Below, piece after piece: positions 1 through 7,284 of a stretch of DNA of 64,000 nt. Source of the DNA: BD2-11 sp965115885. Its GTDB lineage: Bacteria > Gemmatimonadota > Gemmatimonadetes > Longimicrobiales > Gaopeijiaceae. The notes below the pieces were generated by a model, which searched no databases, had not been told where the DNA came from, and was given only the letters and a program-made list of their open reading frames with translations. The translations under genes were made by a program, and so were the position numbers. Location: the NCBI GenBank assembly GCA_965115885.1, contig OZ220479.1, forward strand, positions 3,162,001-3,226,000. The letters run 5' to 3'. Numbering within the stretch: position 1 is the first letter of the stretch; the number at the start of each line of letters is the position of its first letter.

Positions 1-1
1 C

Positions 2-556
2 GTCAACTGGCCCGGGGTGAAGACCTCGGGGTTCGATGCGCAGGCGAACGTCCGCTCGCAGGCGGGGAGCGGCATCCTGAGCGCGGGCCTGGAGGCGACC
101 TACACCCGTACGTACTCCGTCAAACCGCTGGATCTCGGGGGCGTCGAGATCTCGCCCGCAACGGAGGCCGCCGGGCACCTCAACAAGCACGTTCCCATAG
201 CTCCGCCGCTTCCGCGCCTCAAAGGGCGGCTGTTCGGAAGCTACGGATGGTCGGACTACGCCGTGGCCGGATACGTGAACTACGTCTCCTCCTACGCCGA
301 CGCCGACGAGGCGGGGAGCGAATACGAGGACATCGACGCGTTCACGACCCTGGACGCGACCGCGCTCTGGCGTCCCTCGCGCGGACTCGGCGTCTCGCTC
401 TCGCTGCCGAACCTCACCGGCCGCGCTCCGCCCTTCGCGAAATGGGAGCAGTCCTTCGACGGCTTCACCCACAGCGCCAAGGGCCGACGCGTCAAGCTGT
501 CGGCGTCCTACCGGACGTTCCGACGGGAGTTCGGTCGGCGCAACCTGAAGACGTAG
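2..556 (+). CDS. TonB-dependent receptor, C-terminal end (partial)
   Basis: This is the last ~185 residues of an outer-membrane TonB-dependent receptor; the start lies before the window. The visible part alternates short aromatic/polar beta strands and turns (e.g. LKGRLFGSYGWSDYAVAGYVNYVSSY and then FTTLDATALWRPSRGLGVSLSLPNLTG), the pattern of the final barrel strands of these receptors, with the typical 'tlDa...w.p...l.lslsv.Nltd' segment replaced by SLPNLTGRAPPFAKWEQ. It ends with a basic tail after the last strand. Its 3' end overlaps the convergent dehydrogenase gene by 49 bases. Substrate cannot be told from this fragment. Confidence 0.8.
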   Translation, partial: VNWPGVKTSGFDAQANVRSQAGSGILSAGLEATYTRTYSVKPLDLGGVEISPATEAAGHLNKHVPIAPPLPRLKGRLFGSYGWSDYAVAGYVNYVSSYADADEAGSEYEDIDAFTTLDATALWRPSRGLGVSLSLPNLTGRAPPFAKWEQSFDGFTHSAKGRRVKLSASYRTFRREFGRRNLKT

Positions 557-2646
557 AGCGCGTTTCCGGAGGCCGGGTGGCGGATCTCCGGGGCCAGAAG
601 CCGGGGGACGGTGCGGGGGCTCCCGCCACCGAGGCCGGTGCTCACGGCCAGATACTGTTCGCCCCCGACCGCGAAGGTGACGGGGAACCCCTGGACCGAG
701 GTGCCCAGACGGGTTCGCCACAGCACCTCGCCGGTCGCGACGTCGTAGGCGCGGAAGTAGCGGTCGACGTCGCCGGCGAAAACGAGGCCGCCTCCGGTGG
801 CGAGCGCGGCGGTGAGGAAAGAGGCGCGCTGTTCGACGCTCCAGACCTCCTCCAGGGTGCGCACGTCGTAGGCGGCCAGCTTGCCCAGGCGGCCGCCGGT
901 GCCGGGCATTTCGGTCCAGTCGCGGTCGGCGCCGGTGCCGCCGGAACCGACCTCCATGGCGATCTCGCGGCCCGAGATCTCCGTGCAGCTCTGCGAGAGA
1001 GGGACCACGAGCAGGCCGGTCTCCGGGCTGTACGCCATCGCCTGCCAGTTGTGCCCGCCGGCGGTGCCGGGGCAGACGGAGATCCGATCGCCCACCCCGG
1101 CCTCCGCGATGTCGGCGCGGTAGGTGACCGCGCCGGTCTCGGGATCGATGCGGTCGAAGACGTTCTGGTAGACGGTCTCGCGGTGCTCGAGGAACGCGCC
1201 GGTCTCGCGATCGAGCTTCCAGAAGACGCCGTGCTTGCCGATGGCGAGGAGAAGCTTGCGGCCGTCCACGTCCACGAGGAGTTGTTCGAAGGCCTCGTCG
1301 AGGTCCAGCGCTTCGCCGGGAACGTGCTGGCGATACCATGCGAGCGAGCCGTCGGCGGCGTTCATGGCCAGGGTGGAACTGGTGTAGAGGGCGGAGTCGG
1401 CGGCGGAGAGGCCGCGGCTCGCGGGCACCCAGGGCTTCGCTTGGGCGGTTCCCCAGTAGATCAACCCGAGGGCCGGGTCGTAGCTCCCGGTGGTCCAGGC
1501 GTCGCCGCCGCCGCGCAGGTGGAGGGGCAAGCCGCCCCAGGTGTCGCCTCCGGGGGCTCCCGGGGGCGCGACGGTGTGGGTTCGCCACACCTCCGCCCCG
1601 GTGGCGGCGTCGTGGGCGGTGATGAAGCAGCTGTCCTCGTAGAAGCGCCCGCACCCGTTGATGCCGTTCACCACCAGCCCCTCCACCACGATGGGGCCGG
1701 CGACGTTGGTGTAGCCCTTGCGGGGGTCGGCGACCTGGGTGTCCCAGACGGTCTTGCCGGTGCGGACGTCGAGGGCGACCAAGCTCGCGTCCCTGGTGGC
1801 CAGGAACACCTTGTCCCGGTAGAGCGCCAAGTTGCGCAGCTGGTCGAAGCCGCCCGGTCGGATGTGGTCGGGGAACCTGCGCCGATACTCCCACAGAAGG
1901 TCGCCGGTGACGGCGTCGAGCGCCTGCACGACGTTGCCCGGGTTGGCGAGGAACATGATCCCGTCGAGCACCAGCGGGGTGGGCTGGTTCGTCCCGGCGC
2001 CCATGGCCCACGCCCAGGCCAACTCCAAGTCGGCCACGTTCTCGCGCCGAATCCGATCGAGCGGGCTGTACCCCCACGCGTCGTAGGTGCGCCGGTACAT
2101 GAGCCAGTCGTCCGGATCGGGATCGCGCAGCATGGCGTCGGTCACGGGCGGGAGCGGACCGATGTCGCCCTCCACGGCGGTGAGACCGACGGCGCGCACC
2201 GGTTCCGCGGGCTCGGCGGCGGGACCGGCCGGGTCGGCGGCGACCCCCGCCAGCGCGTCGCCCACCGCCTGCCCGTAGGAAAGCGCGCCCCGGTCGGGGG
2301 GCGCCCCGTTGGCCGAGAGCAGGAAGACGGTCGCCGCCAGGTACTGCGCTTCGTCGAGCGTCCCGGGCTCTTCCGGGGGCATGTCGCGCACCGCGGCCAG
2401 CAACTCGCCGAGCGCGGCCCCGCTCCACGCGGCACGGAAGTTCGGGCCGGCCAGTTCGGGCGCCTCGAAGTCGCCGCTCAGGTCGGCGCGGTGGCATTCC
2501 GCGCAGAAGCGCTCGTACACCCCGCGTCCCGCCTCGACCCGCCCGGGCGCCAAGCGCACCGCCTCCTGTCCGGCGAGCGGCGCGGCCACGGCGAGCGCCG
2601 CCGCAACCGCGCCCCGCGCGACGTCCGCCATTCGCGAGATGTCCAT
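508..2646 (-). CDS. PQQ-dependent quinohemoprotein dehydrogenase with N-terminal cytochrome c
   Basis: Probable periplasmic alcohol/sugar-type dehydrogenase using pyrroloquinoline quinone, passing electrons to a fused cytochrome. 712 residues from the ATG chosen; a second ATG five codons in (MADVARG) is an alternative. A signal peptide (VAAALAVAAPLAGQEA) is followed by one c-type heme site, CAECH at residues 48-52, then a long beta-propeller with repeated 'G..W' blades (DWLMYRRTYDAWGYSPL, LDAVTGDLLWEYRR, LDVRTGKTVWDTQ, GLVFAGDVDRYFRAYDVATGEVLWRT). In classical quinohemoprotein alcohol dehydrogenases the cytochrome is C-terminal; here it is N-terminal, as in many environmental homologues. It is the last gene of a minus-strand run with the DUF4159 and TPR genes (41-base gap). 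Substrate unknown. Confidence 0.85.
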   Translation of the reverse strand: MDISRMADVARGAVAAALAVAAPLAGQEAVRLAPGRVEAGRGVYERFCAECHRADLSGDFEAPELAGPNFRAAWSGAALGELLAAVRDMPPEEPGTLDEAQYLAATVFLLSANGAPPDRGALSYGQAVGDALAGVAADPAGPAAEPAEPVRAVGLTAVEGDIGPLPPVTDAMLRDPDPDDWLMYRRTYDAWGYSPLDRIRRENVADLELAWAWAMGAGTNQPTPLVLDGIMFLANPGNVVQALDAVTGDLLWEYRRRFPDHIRPGGFDQLRNLALYRDKVFLATRDASLVALDVRTGKTVWDTQVADPRKGYTNVAGPIVVEGLVVNGINGCGRFYEDSCFITAHDAATGAEVWRTHTVAPPGAPGGDTWGGLPLHLRGGGDAWTTGSYDPALGLIYWGTAQAKPWVPASRGLSAADSALYTSSTLAMNAADGSLAWYRQHVPGEALDLDEAFEQLLVDVDGRKLLLAIGKHGVFWKLDRETGAFLEHRETVYQNVFDRIDPETGAVTYRADIAEAGVGDRISVCPGTAGGHNWQAMAYSPETGLLVVPLSQSCTEISGREIAMEVGSGGTGADRDWTEMPGTGGRLGKLAAYDVRTLEEVWSVEQRASFLTAALATGGGLVFAGDVDRYFRAYDVATGEVLWRTRLGTSVQGFPVTFAVGGEQYLAVSTGLGGGSPRTVPRLLAPEIRHPASGNALYVFRLRRPNSRRNVR

Positions 2647-2687
2647 AGCCACGTGCAACCCAGCCCGTACCGGTCTTCGATGGATCT

Positions 2688-3539
2688 TCAGTGCGTCAGC
2701 GCGTACAGCACGATGTTGATGCCCAGCGCGTACGCCTCGGGCGAGAACCGGAAGAAGAAAGCCTCGTCCTCTCCCTCGCGCTCCCAGCCGTCGGCGATGT
2801 CGGTGTTGTGGGTCATGACCACCATCGCCCGTCCGCCCTCGTCGAAGATGGCGCGAAAGTGCACCTCGGCGCTTTCGAACCCGCGCTCCGAGGTCGCCTG
2901 CCGTCCGGTGCGGTACCAGTACTGGATGGAGGGGACCTGGGGCACCGACGGAATGCGGTACAGCCCGTTCAGGAGCAGATGATCGCTCGGAACGTCCTGG
3001 ATCGCGTGATCGGGAAGCACCTCGCGCATGGTCTCGGTCCAGTGCTCCCAGGCGCGGTCGCCCCAGAAGTCGTCCACGTAGAGAAAGCCGCCCTTGAGCA
3101 GATAGGCGCGCAACCGCTCGATTTCCGCGGGATCGAAGCCGGCCGTCCCCGCATCCGACATGAAGACGAAGGGACAGTGGAAGATCTCGTCGTCCTCGAG
3201 GGTGACGACCGCGTAGAACGGCTCTCCGTTCTCGAACCGGCTGACCGAACCGGTGGTGAGCTGCGAGAAACGCAGGGAGAAATTGGCGTCCGAGTTGGGA
3301 TAGTCGGTGCGCCAGCCCTGGCCCAGCGGCTCGCTGCGCACGCTGCGGTAGGCGATGCGGCAGAAGGTGAAGCCGAACTCGGCCGCATCCCCCGGGTTGG
3401 CCATGGGCGCGCGCCGGGAAAAACCGCGACGCCACCGCTGCGCGTTCGCCGGGCTCGCGAGGACCGCCAGAGCGCCCGTCCAGAGCGCGGCCGCGACGAG
3501 GAGCGCCCTGGCGGTCCGAGGCGCTCCTCTCAGGCGCAT
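2688..3539 (-). CDS. DUF4159 domain secreted protein
   Basis: 283-residue exported protein. An N-terminal hydrophobic signal (ALLVAAALWTGALAVLASPANAQ) precedes a glutamine-amidotransferase-like fold known as DUF4159: FTFCRIAYRSVRSEPLGQGWRTDYPNSDANF, then LEDDEIFHCPFVFMSDAG, RAYLLKGGFLYVDDFWGD, and MTHNTDIADGWE. The aspartates and 'GGFLYVDDFWG' block are the family signature; biochemical role is not established for the family. Its ATG overlaps the stop of the upstream TPR gene by one base (TGATG), so translation is probably coupled, and the PQQ dehydrogenase follows after 41 bases. Confidence 0.8.
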   Translation of the reverse strand: MRLRGAPRTARALLVAAALWTGALAVLASPANAQRWRRGFSRRAPMANPGDAAEFGFTFCRIAYRSVRSEPLGQGWRTDYPNSDANFSLRFSQLTTGSVSRFENGEPFYAVVTLEDDEIFHCPFVFMSDAGTAGFDPAEIERLRAYLLKGGFLYVDDFWGDRAWEHWTETMREVLPDHAIQDVPSDHLLLNGLYRIPSVPQVPSIQYWYRTGRQATSERGFESAEVHFRAIFDEGGRAMVVMTHNTDIADGWEREGEDEAFFFRFSPEAYALGINIVLYALTH

Positions 3540-5176
3540 CAGAAGCGCGCCGACATCAGCCAGACATCGGCGTTGGCCCAGTGCTCCGTGCGCTGGGCGA
3601 GCGCGTCGTCGGCTTCCGCTTCCCGGCCTTGGGCCCTGAGGGCGCGCTCCAGCCCGAAGAGCGACCAGCCGTTGTGCGGATGGTCCTCGAGCGCGGCGCG
3701 GAACACATCTTCCGCTTCCGCGTGGCGCCCGGCGTCGTTCAGGATGGCGCCCAGCCAGTGGCGCGCCGCGAAATTGAGGGGCTCGGGCTCGTCGTAGCGG
3801 AGCCCGTCCTCGACCTCGACGGCCTCTTCGAGCACGCGCACGGCTCCGTCGACGTCGCCTTCGCCGGCGAGGATCTCGCCTTCCAGAATCGCGCTCACGA
3901 CGGTGACGAGATCGACCGCGGAGTGCCCTCGGAAGGGTGCCTCGTCCTCCAACCCGGTGCGCATGCCGCGCAACCGCTCCATGTAGAAGGCGGCGCTGTC
4001 GGGCCGCTCCATGCGCAGATGGGCGTAGCCGCGCCCGAAGTCCCAGAACCCGGCGAAAAGCGACTGCTCGGGCCGCTCCTCGATCGCCAGCACATCCTTC
4101 CAGCGACCGAAGCGCACGCCGGTGAGCGACTCGTAGAAGTTGCCCCCCGACACCAGCTCGCCGTAGTCGCGCGCGGCCTGCATCGCGACCGCGCCCTGTC
4201 CCCCCATGGAGGCGGCGAAGAGCAGCATGTGCAGGTTGTGCGACGGGTAGATGGCGAAGCCCAGATCGTGGTTGGCCTTCTGGTCGGAGTGCCACGCGTG
4301 CGTGTTGGCGATCACCGCGTCGTGCCAGCGTCCGATCCGATTGTAGGTGTGCGAAGGCATGTGCTGGATGTGGCTCGCGCCCGGGATGGCCTGGCCGAGA
4401 CGGTCCGCGCACGCCTCCGCCTTGCCGGGACGGACGGTGGGCTCGGTGGCGTGGATGTAGAGGTGGCAAGCGCCCGGGTGGGCGACGTCGAGCGCGAGGG
4501 TGGCCTCGAGCACCCGGTGGATGGTCCGGACTTCGGGGTCGTCGACGTCCCAGCGGCCGCGCCGGGGCTGGAGCAGCATGAGCGACTCGCCGTAGAGGGT
4601 CCCCACGTCGAGATCCCCGGGGTGGTCTTCCCACACCTTCTCCATGGCGGCGGCGTAGGCCTCGTCCAACTCCAGACGCTGTTCGTCGCTCTCGTGCTCG
4701 GGGGCGTAGCGGACGATCATCGCGTCGATGAGATCCCGCTCGATTCGGGTGCCGGACTTCGCGGCCAGCTCCCTGGCCTTGCGGATGGCGGCGTAGGCGG
4801 TCGGGGCGTCCTCGGGGAGCATGGCGCCGTTCAGATACCGGCCCAGCGACCACGCTTCGCCGAAGTAGCACATGGCGCATTCGGGGTCGTGTCGCTGCGC
4901 TTCCTTGAAGGAGCGGTTCGCGTCCGAAGGCGTGAAGGCGTACATGAGCTGCATGCCCTGCTTGAAGTAGGCCTGCGCCTTTTCGGAGTCGGTGGTGATG
5001 GCGCGCGAGTACGGCCCCAAGGCGGAGGAGACGAGCGGAACCTCCTCGCCTTCGGGAATCGGAGCGGATCCGTGCTCGCCGTGCTGGGCGAAGAGGGGCG
5101 CCGGCGTCGGGACGAACGCGGCCGACGCGGCGCTACAGACGCAGGCCAGAGCGAGGGAAAGGCGCTTGCGAATCAT
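3539..5176 (-). CDS. Secreted TPR-repeat protein
   Basis: 545 residues. Signal peptide (MIRKRLSLALACVCSAASAAFVPTPAPLFAQ) then a helical repeat protein: AQAYFKQGMQLMYAFTPSDANRSFKEAQRHDPECAMCYFGEAWSLG is a typical TPR pair, and the C-terminus has AILNDAGRHAEAEDVFRAALEDHPHNGWSLFGLERALRAQGREAEADDA. Central block CHLYIHATEPTVRPGKAEACADRL...HIQHMPSHTYNRIGRWHDA is conserved in this family of periplasmic TPR proteins of unknown role; the clustered His/Cys residues could bind metal, but that is inference. It precedes the DUF4159 and PQQ dehydrogenase genes on the same strand and is likely co-transcribed with them. Confidence 0.8.
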   Translation of the reverse strand: MIRKRLSLALACVCSAASAAFVPTPAPLFAQHGEHGSAPIPEGEEVPLVSSALGPYSRAITTDSEKAQAYFKQGMQLMYAFTPSDANRSFKEAQRHDPECAMCYFGEAWSLGRYLNGAMLPEDAPTAYAAIRKARELAAKSGTRIERDLIDAMIVRYAPEHESDEQRLELDEAYAAAMEKVWEDHPGDLDVGTLYGESLMLLQPRRGRWDVDDPEVRTIHRVLEATLALDVAHPGACHLYIHATEPTVRPGKAEACADRLGQAIPGASHIQHMPSHTYNRIGRWHDAVIANTHAWHSDQKANHDLGFAIYPSHNLHMLLFAASMGGQGAVAMQAARDYGELVSGGNFYESLTGVRFGRWKDVLAIEERPEQSLFAGFWDFGRGYAHLRMERPDSAAFYMERLRGMRTGLEDEAPFRGHSAVDLVTVVSAILEGEILAGEGDVDGAVRVLEEAVEVEDGLRYDEPEPLNFAARHWLGAILNDAGRHAEAEDVFRAALEDHPHNGWSLFGLERALRAQGREAEADDALAQRTEHWANADVWLMSARF

Positions 5177-5256
5177 GGCGTGGTCTCCCGAAGTCTCGAG
5201 TCCGATGCCTCCGTTGCAAATTGCTCCGACGAAGGGATGCGCGCCAGAGACGGGGA

Positions 5257-5655
5257 TCAATCCTCCGTCCAACGCCTGCTTTCCCGTCGGGCCAGGTCCT
5301 CGACCCGTTCGATGAGGGTGTCGGCGTCGGATCCCAGCACGCGCCGCTCCCCTTCGGACGCGCCGCTCTCGGAAACGTCCGGCCACAGCCTCTCTCCCGT
5401 GTGGGAGAATCCCTTCGCGCGGTGCAGTCCGAGCCAGCGGTCGAAGCGTGCGCACAGCCGGACGACGGCGTAGAAGCGCCGGGGACGCCGTCCGCCCCCG
5501 GCGATCATGTCGATCGCCACCGCGACGACCGACAGGTTGATCAACAGCAGATCCTTCACGCCGTCCAACGCCAGCTTGACTTGGAAGACCACGAAGTCGC
5601 GGAAGGCGACCGAGCGGGTGACGGCGGGGAGGGAGGTCTTGCCGGAGCCGTTCAT
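5257..5655 (-). CDS. Small hypothetical protein with one membrane segment
   Basis: 132 residues, no family recognised. One predicted membrane segment (VKDLLLINLSVVAVAIDMIAG) follows an N-terminal soluble stretch, then a basic region (GGRRPRRFYAVVRLCARFDRWLGLHR) and a charged C-terminus (DTLIERVEDLARRESRRWTED). It starts 80 bases upstream of the TPR gene on the same strand and may head that operon. Codon pattern is like its neighbours, which supports it being a real gene. Confidence 0.6.
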   Translation of the reverse strand: MNGSGKTSLPAVTRSVAFRDFVVFQVKLALDGVKDLLLINLSVVAVAIDMIAGGGRRPRRFYAVVRLCARFDRWLGLHRAKGFSHTGERLWPDVSESGASEGERRVLGSDADTLIERVEDLARRESRRWTED

Positions 5656-6005
5656 GGGACCTTCGCGTGCACGAGAGCGAGAATGACCGATCGCCCATTA
5701 CCCTGCGATCCGGTGCGCCGGTTCCGCGCGCCGAACGTTTCGCCCACGAAGCCGACGCCGTGGACCGCGCCGTCCGCGGACGGCGGCGGACGCCGCGTCC
5801 TCGACATCGGCGAGTCCGAGATCGCGCAGCGCCTCGGCCGGTTGCGACTCTCTTTCGGTTCGCGCGTCGACGGCGCCCGGACCGACGCTCCGCGCACGCG
5901 CGCCGACGTCGGTCGGTCGGTCGGAAACGTGTCCCGGACGCCGTTCAAGCCGTACCTTTGCCGGGAATCAGGGGAGGCGATCCGCGATCATCCGGAGAGC
6001 GAGCC
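5656..6005. other. 350-bp intergenic region between divergent genes
   Basis: No convincing coding region. A minus-strand open frame of 98 codons (5652-5948) overlaps the next gene by ATGA but encodes only Arg/Pro/Ser-rich low-complexity sequence, so it is treated as chance. The region must carry promoters for both the minus-strand operon and the plus-strand DoxX pair, but no clear -35/-10 pair stands out. A short tandem 'gtcggtcggtcgg' lies near 5908-5922. Confidence 0.4.
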
Positions 6006-6347
6006 ATGCCGACCAAGGACGTGCCGGAACAGGTGATTCCGACCGTGGCCGTCCTCCTCGGCTTGGTGTTCCTCATGACCGGAACCATGAAGCTCGCCGG
6101 AGGATGGTCGGACCGATTCGAGGCATGGGGGTATCCCGCTTGGCTCTTCCGCCTCGTCGGCGTCGCGGAGACGGCGGCGGGTCTCGCCCTGATGTGGCGG
6201 CGGACCCGCCTCCACGGCGCGCTGGCCGTCGTCGCCGTCATGCTCGGCGCGCTGGCGACGTTGCTGTGGACCGGAGACGCGGACCGCATCGGGATCCCGG
6301 GTCTGGCTCTACTCCTCGCGGCCGCCGTGGCGAACTACTCCAGGTAG
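6006..6347 (+). CDS. DoxX-family membrane protein (first of a tandem pair)
   Basis: 113-residue protein with four membrane helices, first helix VIPTVAVLLGLVFLMTGTMKLAG. The pattern 'FLMTGTMKLAG...FEAWGYPAWLFRLVGVAETAAGLALMW' is the DoxX signature (small integral membrane proteins, related to thiosulfate:quinone oxidoreductase subunits and to redox/surfactant homeostasis in other bacteria). It is followed 48 bases later by a second gene of the same family with clear residue-by-residue similarity (AWGYPAW, E.AAG, VVMLGA), so a tandem duplication is likely. Confidence 0.8.
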   Translation: MPTKDVPEQVIPTVAVLLGLVFLMTGTMKLAGGWSDRFEAWGYPAWLFRLVGVAETAAGLALMWRRTRLHGALAVVAVMLGALATLLWTGDADRIGIPGLALLLAAAVANYSR

Positions 6348-6395
6348 CCGTACCTTCACCGTTCGCCCATGCGTACGCAGTGCAAGGAGCGGGAA

Positions 6396-6734
6396 ATGGC
6401 GGACAAGTCGAGCAAGTGGATTGGCATCGCGTCGGTGTTGTTGGCGTCGCTCTTTCTGCTGACCGGCGGAACGAAGCTGCTCGGGATGCAGGTGGAGCGG
6501 TTCGCGGCGTGGGGATATCCCGCTTGGTTCCAGTACCTGATCGGCGCGGGAGAGGTTGCCGCAGGCACCGGCTTCCTCATGTCCGGAACGCGCTTCCCGG
6601 CCGCCGTGGCCGCGATCGTCGTCATGCTGGGCGCGGTCTTCACCTTGGTGAGGGCAGGCCAGCCCGCACAGAGCGCCATTCCCCTGGCGACGCTGTTGCT
6701 GGCGGCCTTCGTAGCGAAGAGCTCGCGCGGTTAG
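6396..6734 (+). CDS. DoxX-family membrane protein (second of a tandem pair)
   Basis: 112 residues if begun at the internal ATG (MADKSSKWIG); this start has a good ribosome-binding site, AAGGAG at 6384-6389, six bases before it, and gives the same length as its upstream paralogue. An ATG nine codons earlier is less likely. Four membrane helices with the DoxX signature ASLFLLTGGTKLLGMQVERFAAWGYPAW and GEVAAGTGFLM. Probably co-transcribed with the first DoxX gene. Exact role unknown. Confidence 0.8.
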   Translation: MADKSSKWIGIASVLLASLFLLTGGTKLLGMQVERFAAWGYPAWFQYLIGAGEVAAGTGFLMSGTRFPAAVAAIVVMLGAVFTLVRAGQPAQSAIPLATLLLAAFVAKSSRG

Positions 6735-6816
6735 GAGCGCCGCGCGCCCTTTGACCTGCGCGGCGTCCCGCGGCCGCTCCCCCGCACGCCCCGGTGCGGA
6801 CCGCCGACGGACAGGC

Positions 6817-7284
6817 ATGGCGCAGGCGCCCGACGACCCTGAGCACCGTCGCCGCCTGCCGCGAAGCGGATCCTCCGGAGTCGGCGTCAAAGCCGTCGTC
6901 GACACCAGCGTCTTCCTTCCGGGCGTGTTCTTCGGCGGCCCCCCGGGCGATGTGCTGGCGGCGTGGCGCGGCGGGCGAATCGAGATCGCGGTGTCTCCCG
7001 AGATTCTCCGGGAGTACGTCCGAATCGGAGAACGGCTGTCCGCCCGGTTTCCCGACGCGGGGTTCGAACGCGTCATGGACGCGATCGCGACCGACGCCGC
7101 GCTGGTCTCGGCGCCCCCCTTGCCCGAACCCGCGTGCGAGGACGGCGACGACGACAAGTTCCTCGCATGCGCGGTGGCCGCCGGAGCCGGATACGTGGTG
7201 AGCTCGGACCGGGCGCTGCTGGCCACATCCCCCTACCGGAGCGTGACCGTCCTCCGCTCCCACGATTTCCTGGAGGCGCTCTGA
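6817..7284 (+). CDS. PIN-domain ribonuclease (VapC-like toxin, COG1569 type)
   Basis: About 155 residues from the ATG chosen; the domain proper begins at VKAVVDTSVFLPGV. Acidic metal-binding residues of a PIN domain are visible: VDTS (Asp29), the Glu of SPEILREY, Asp in the run DGDDDKFLACA, and the terminal VVSSD. This is the 'putative toxin component, PIN family' type. No antitoxin gene is adjacent: the upstream neighbour is DoxX and the downstream gene is a lipoprotein whose probable CTG start overlaps the stop here. It may be a solitary PIN nuclease rather than half of a toxin-antitoxin pair. Confidence 0.75.
   Translation: MAQAPDDPEHRRRLPRSGSSGVGVKAVVDTSVFLPGVFFGGPPGDVLAAWRGGRIEIAVSPEILREYVRIGERLSARFPDAGFERVMDAIATDAALVSAPPLPEPACEDGDDDKFLACAVAAGAGYVVSSDRALLATSPYRSVTVLRSHDFLEAL

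Noticed and set aside
247..2982. Long plus-strand open frame antisense to the PQQ dehydrogenase
   Set aside because: It mirrors the opposite gene, is low-complexity Gly/Ala/Arg-rich and has no family signature; high GC makes long antisense frames common.
5652..5948. 98-codon minus-strand gene upstream of the small membrane protein
   Set aside because: ATGA overlap is tempting but the sequence is Arg/Pro/Ser-rich without secondary-structure pattern.
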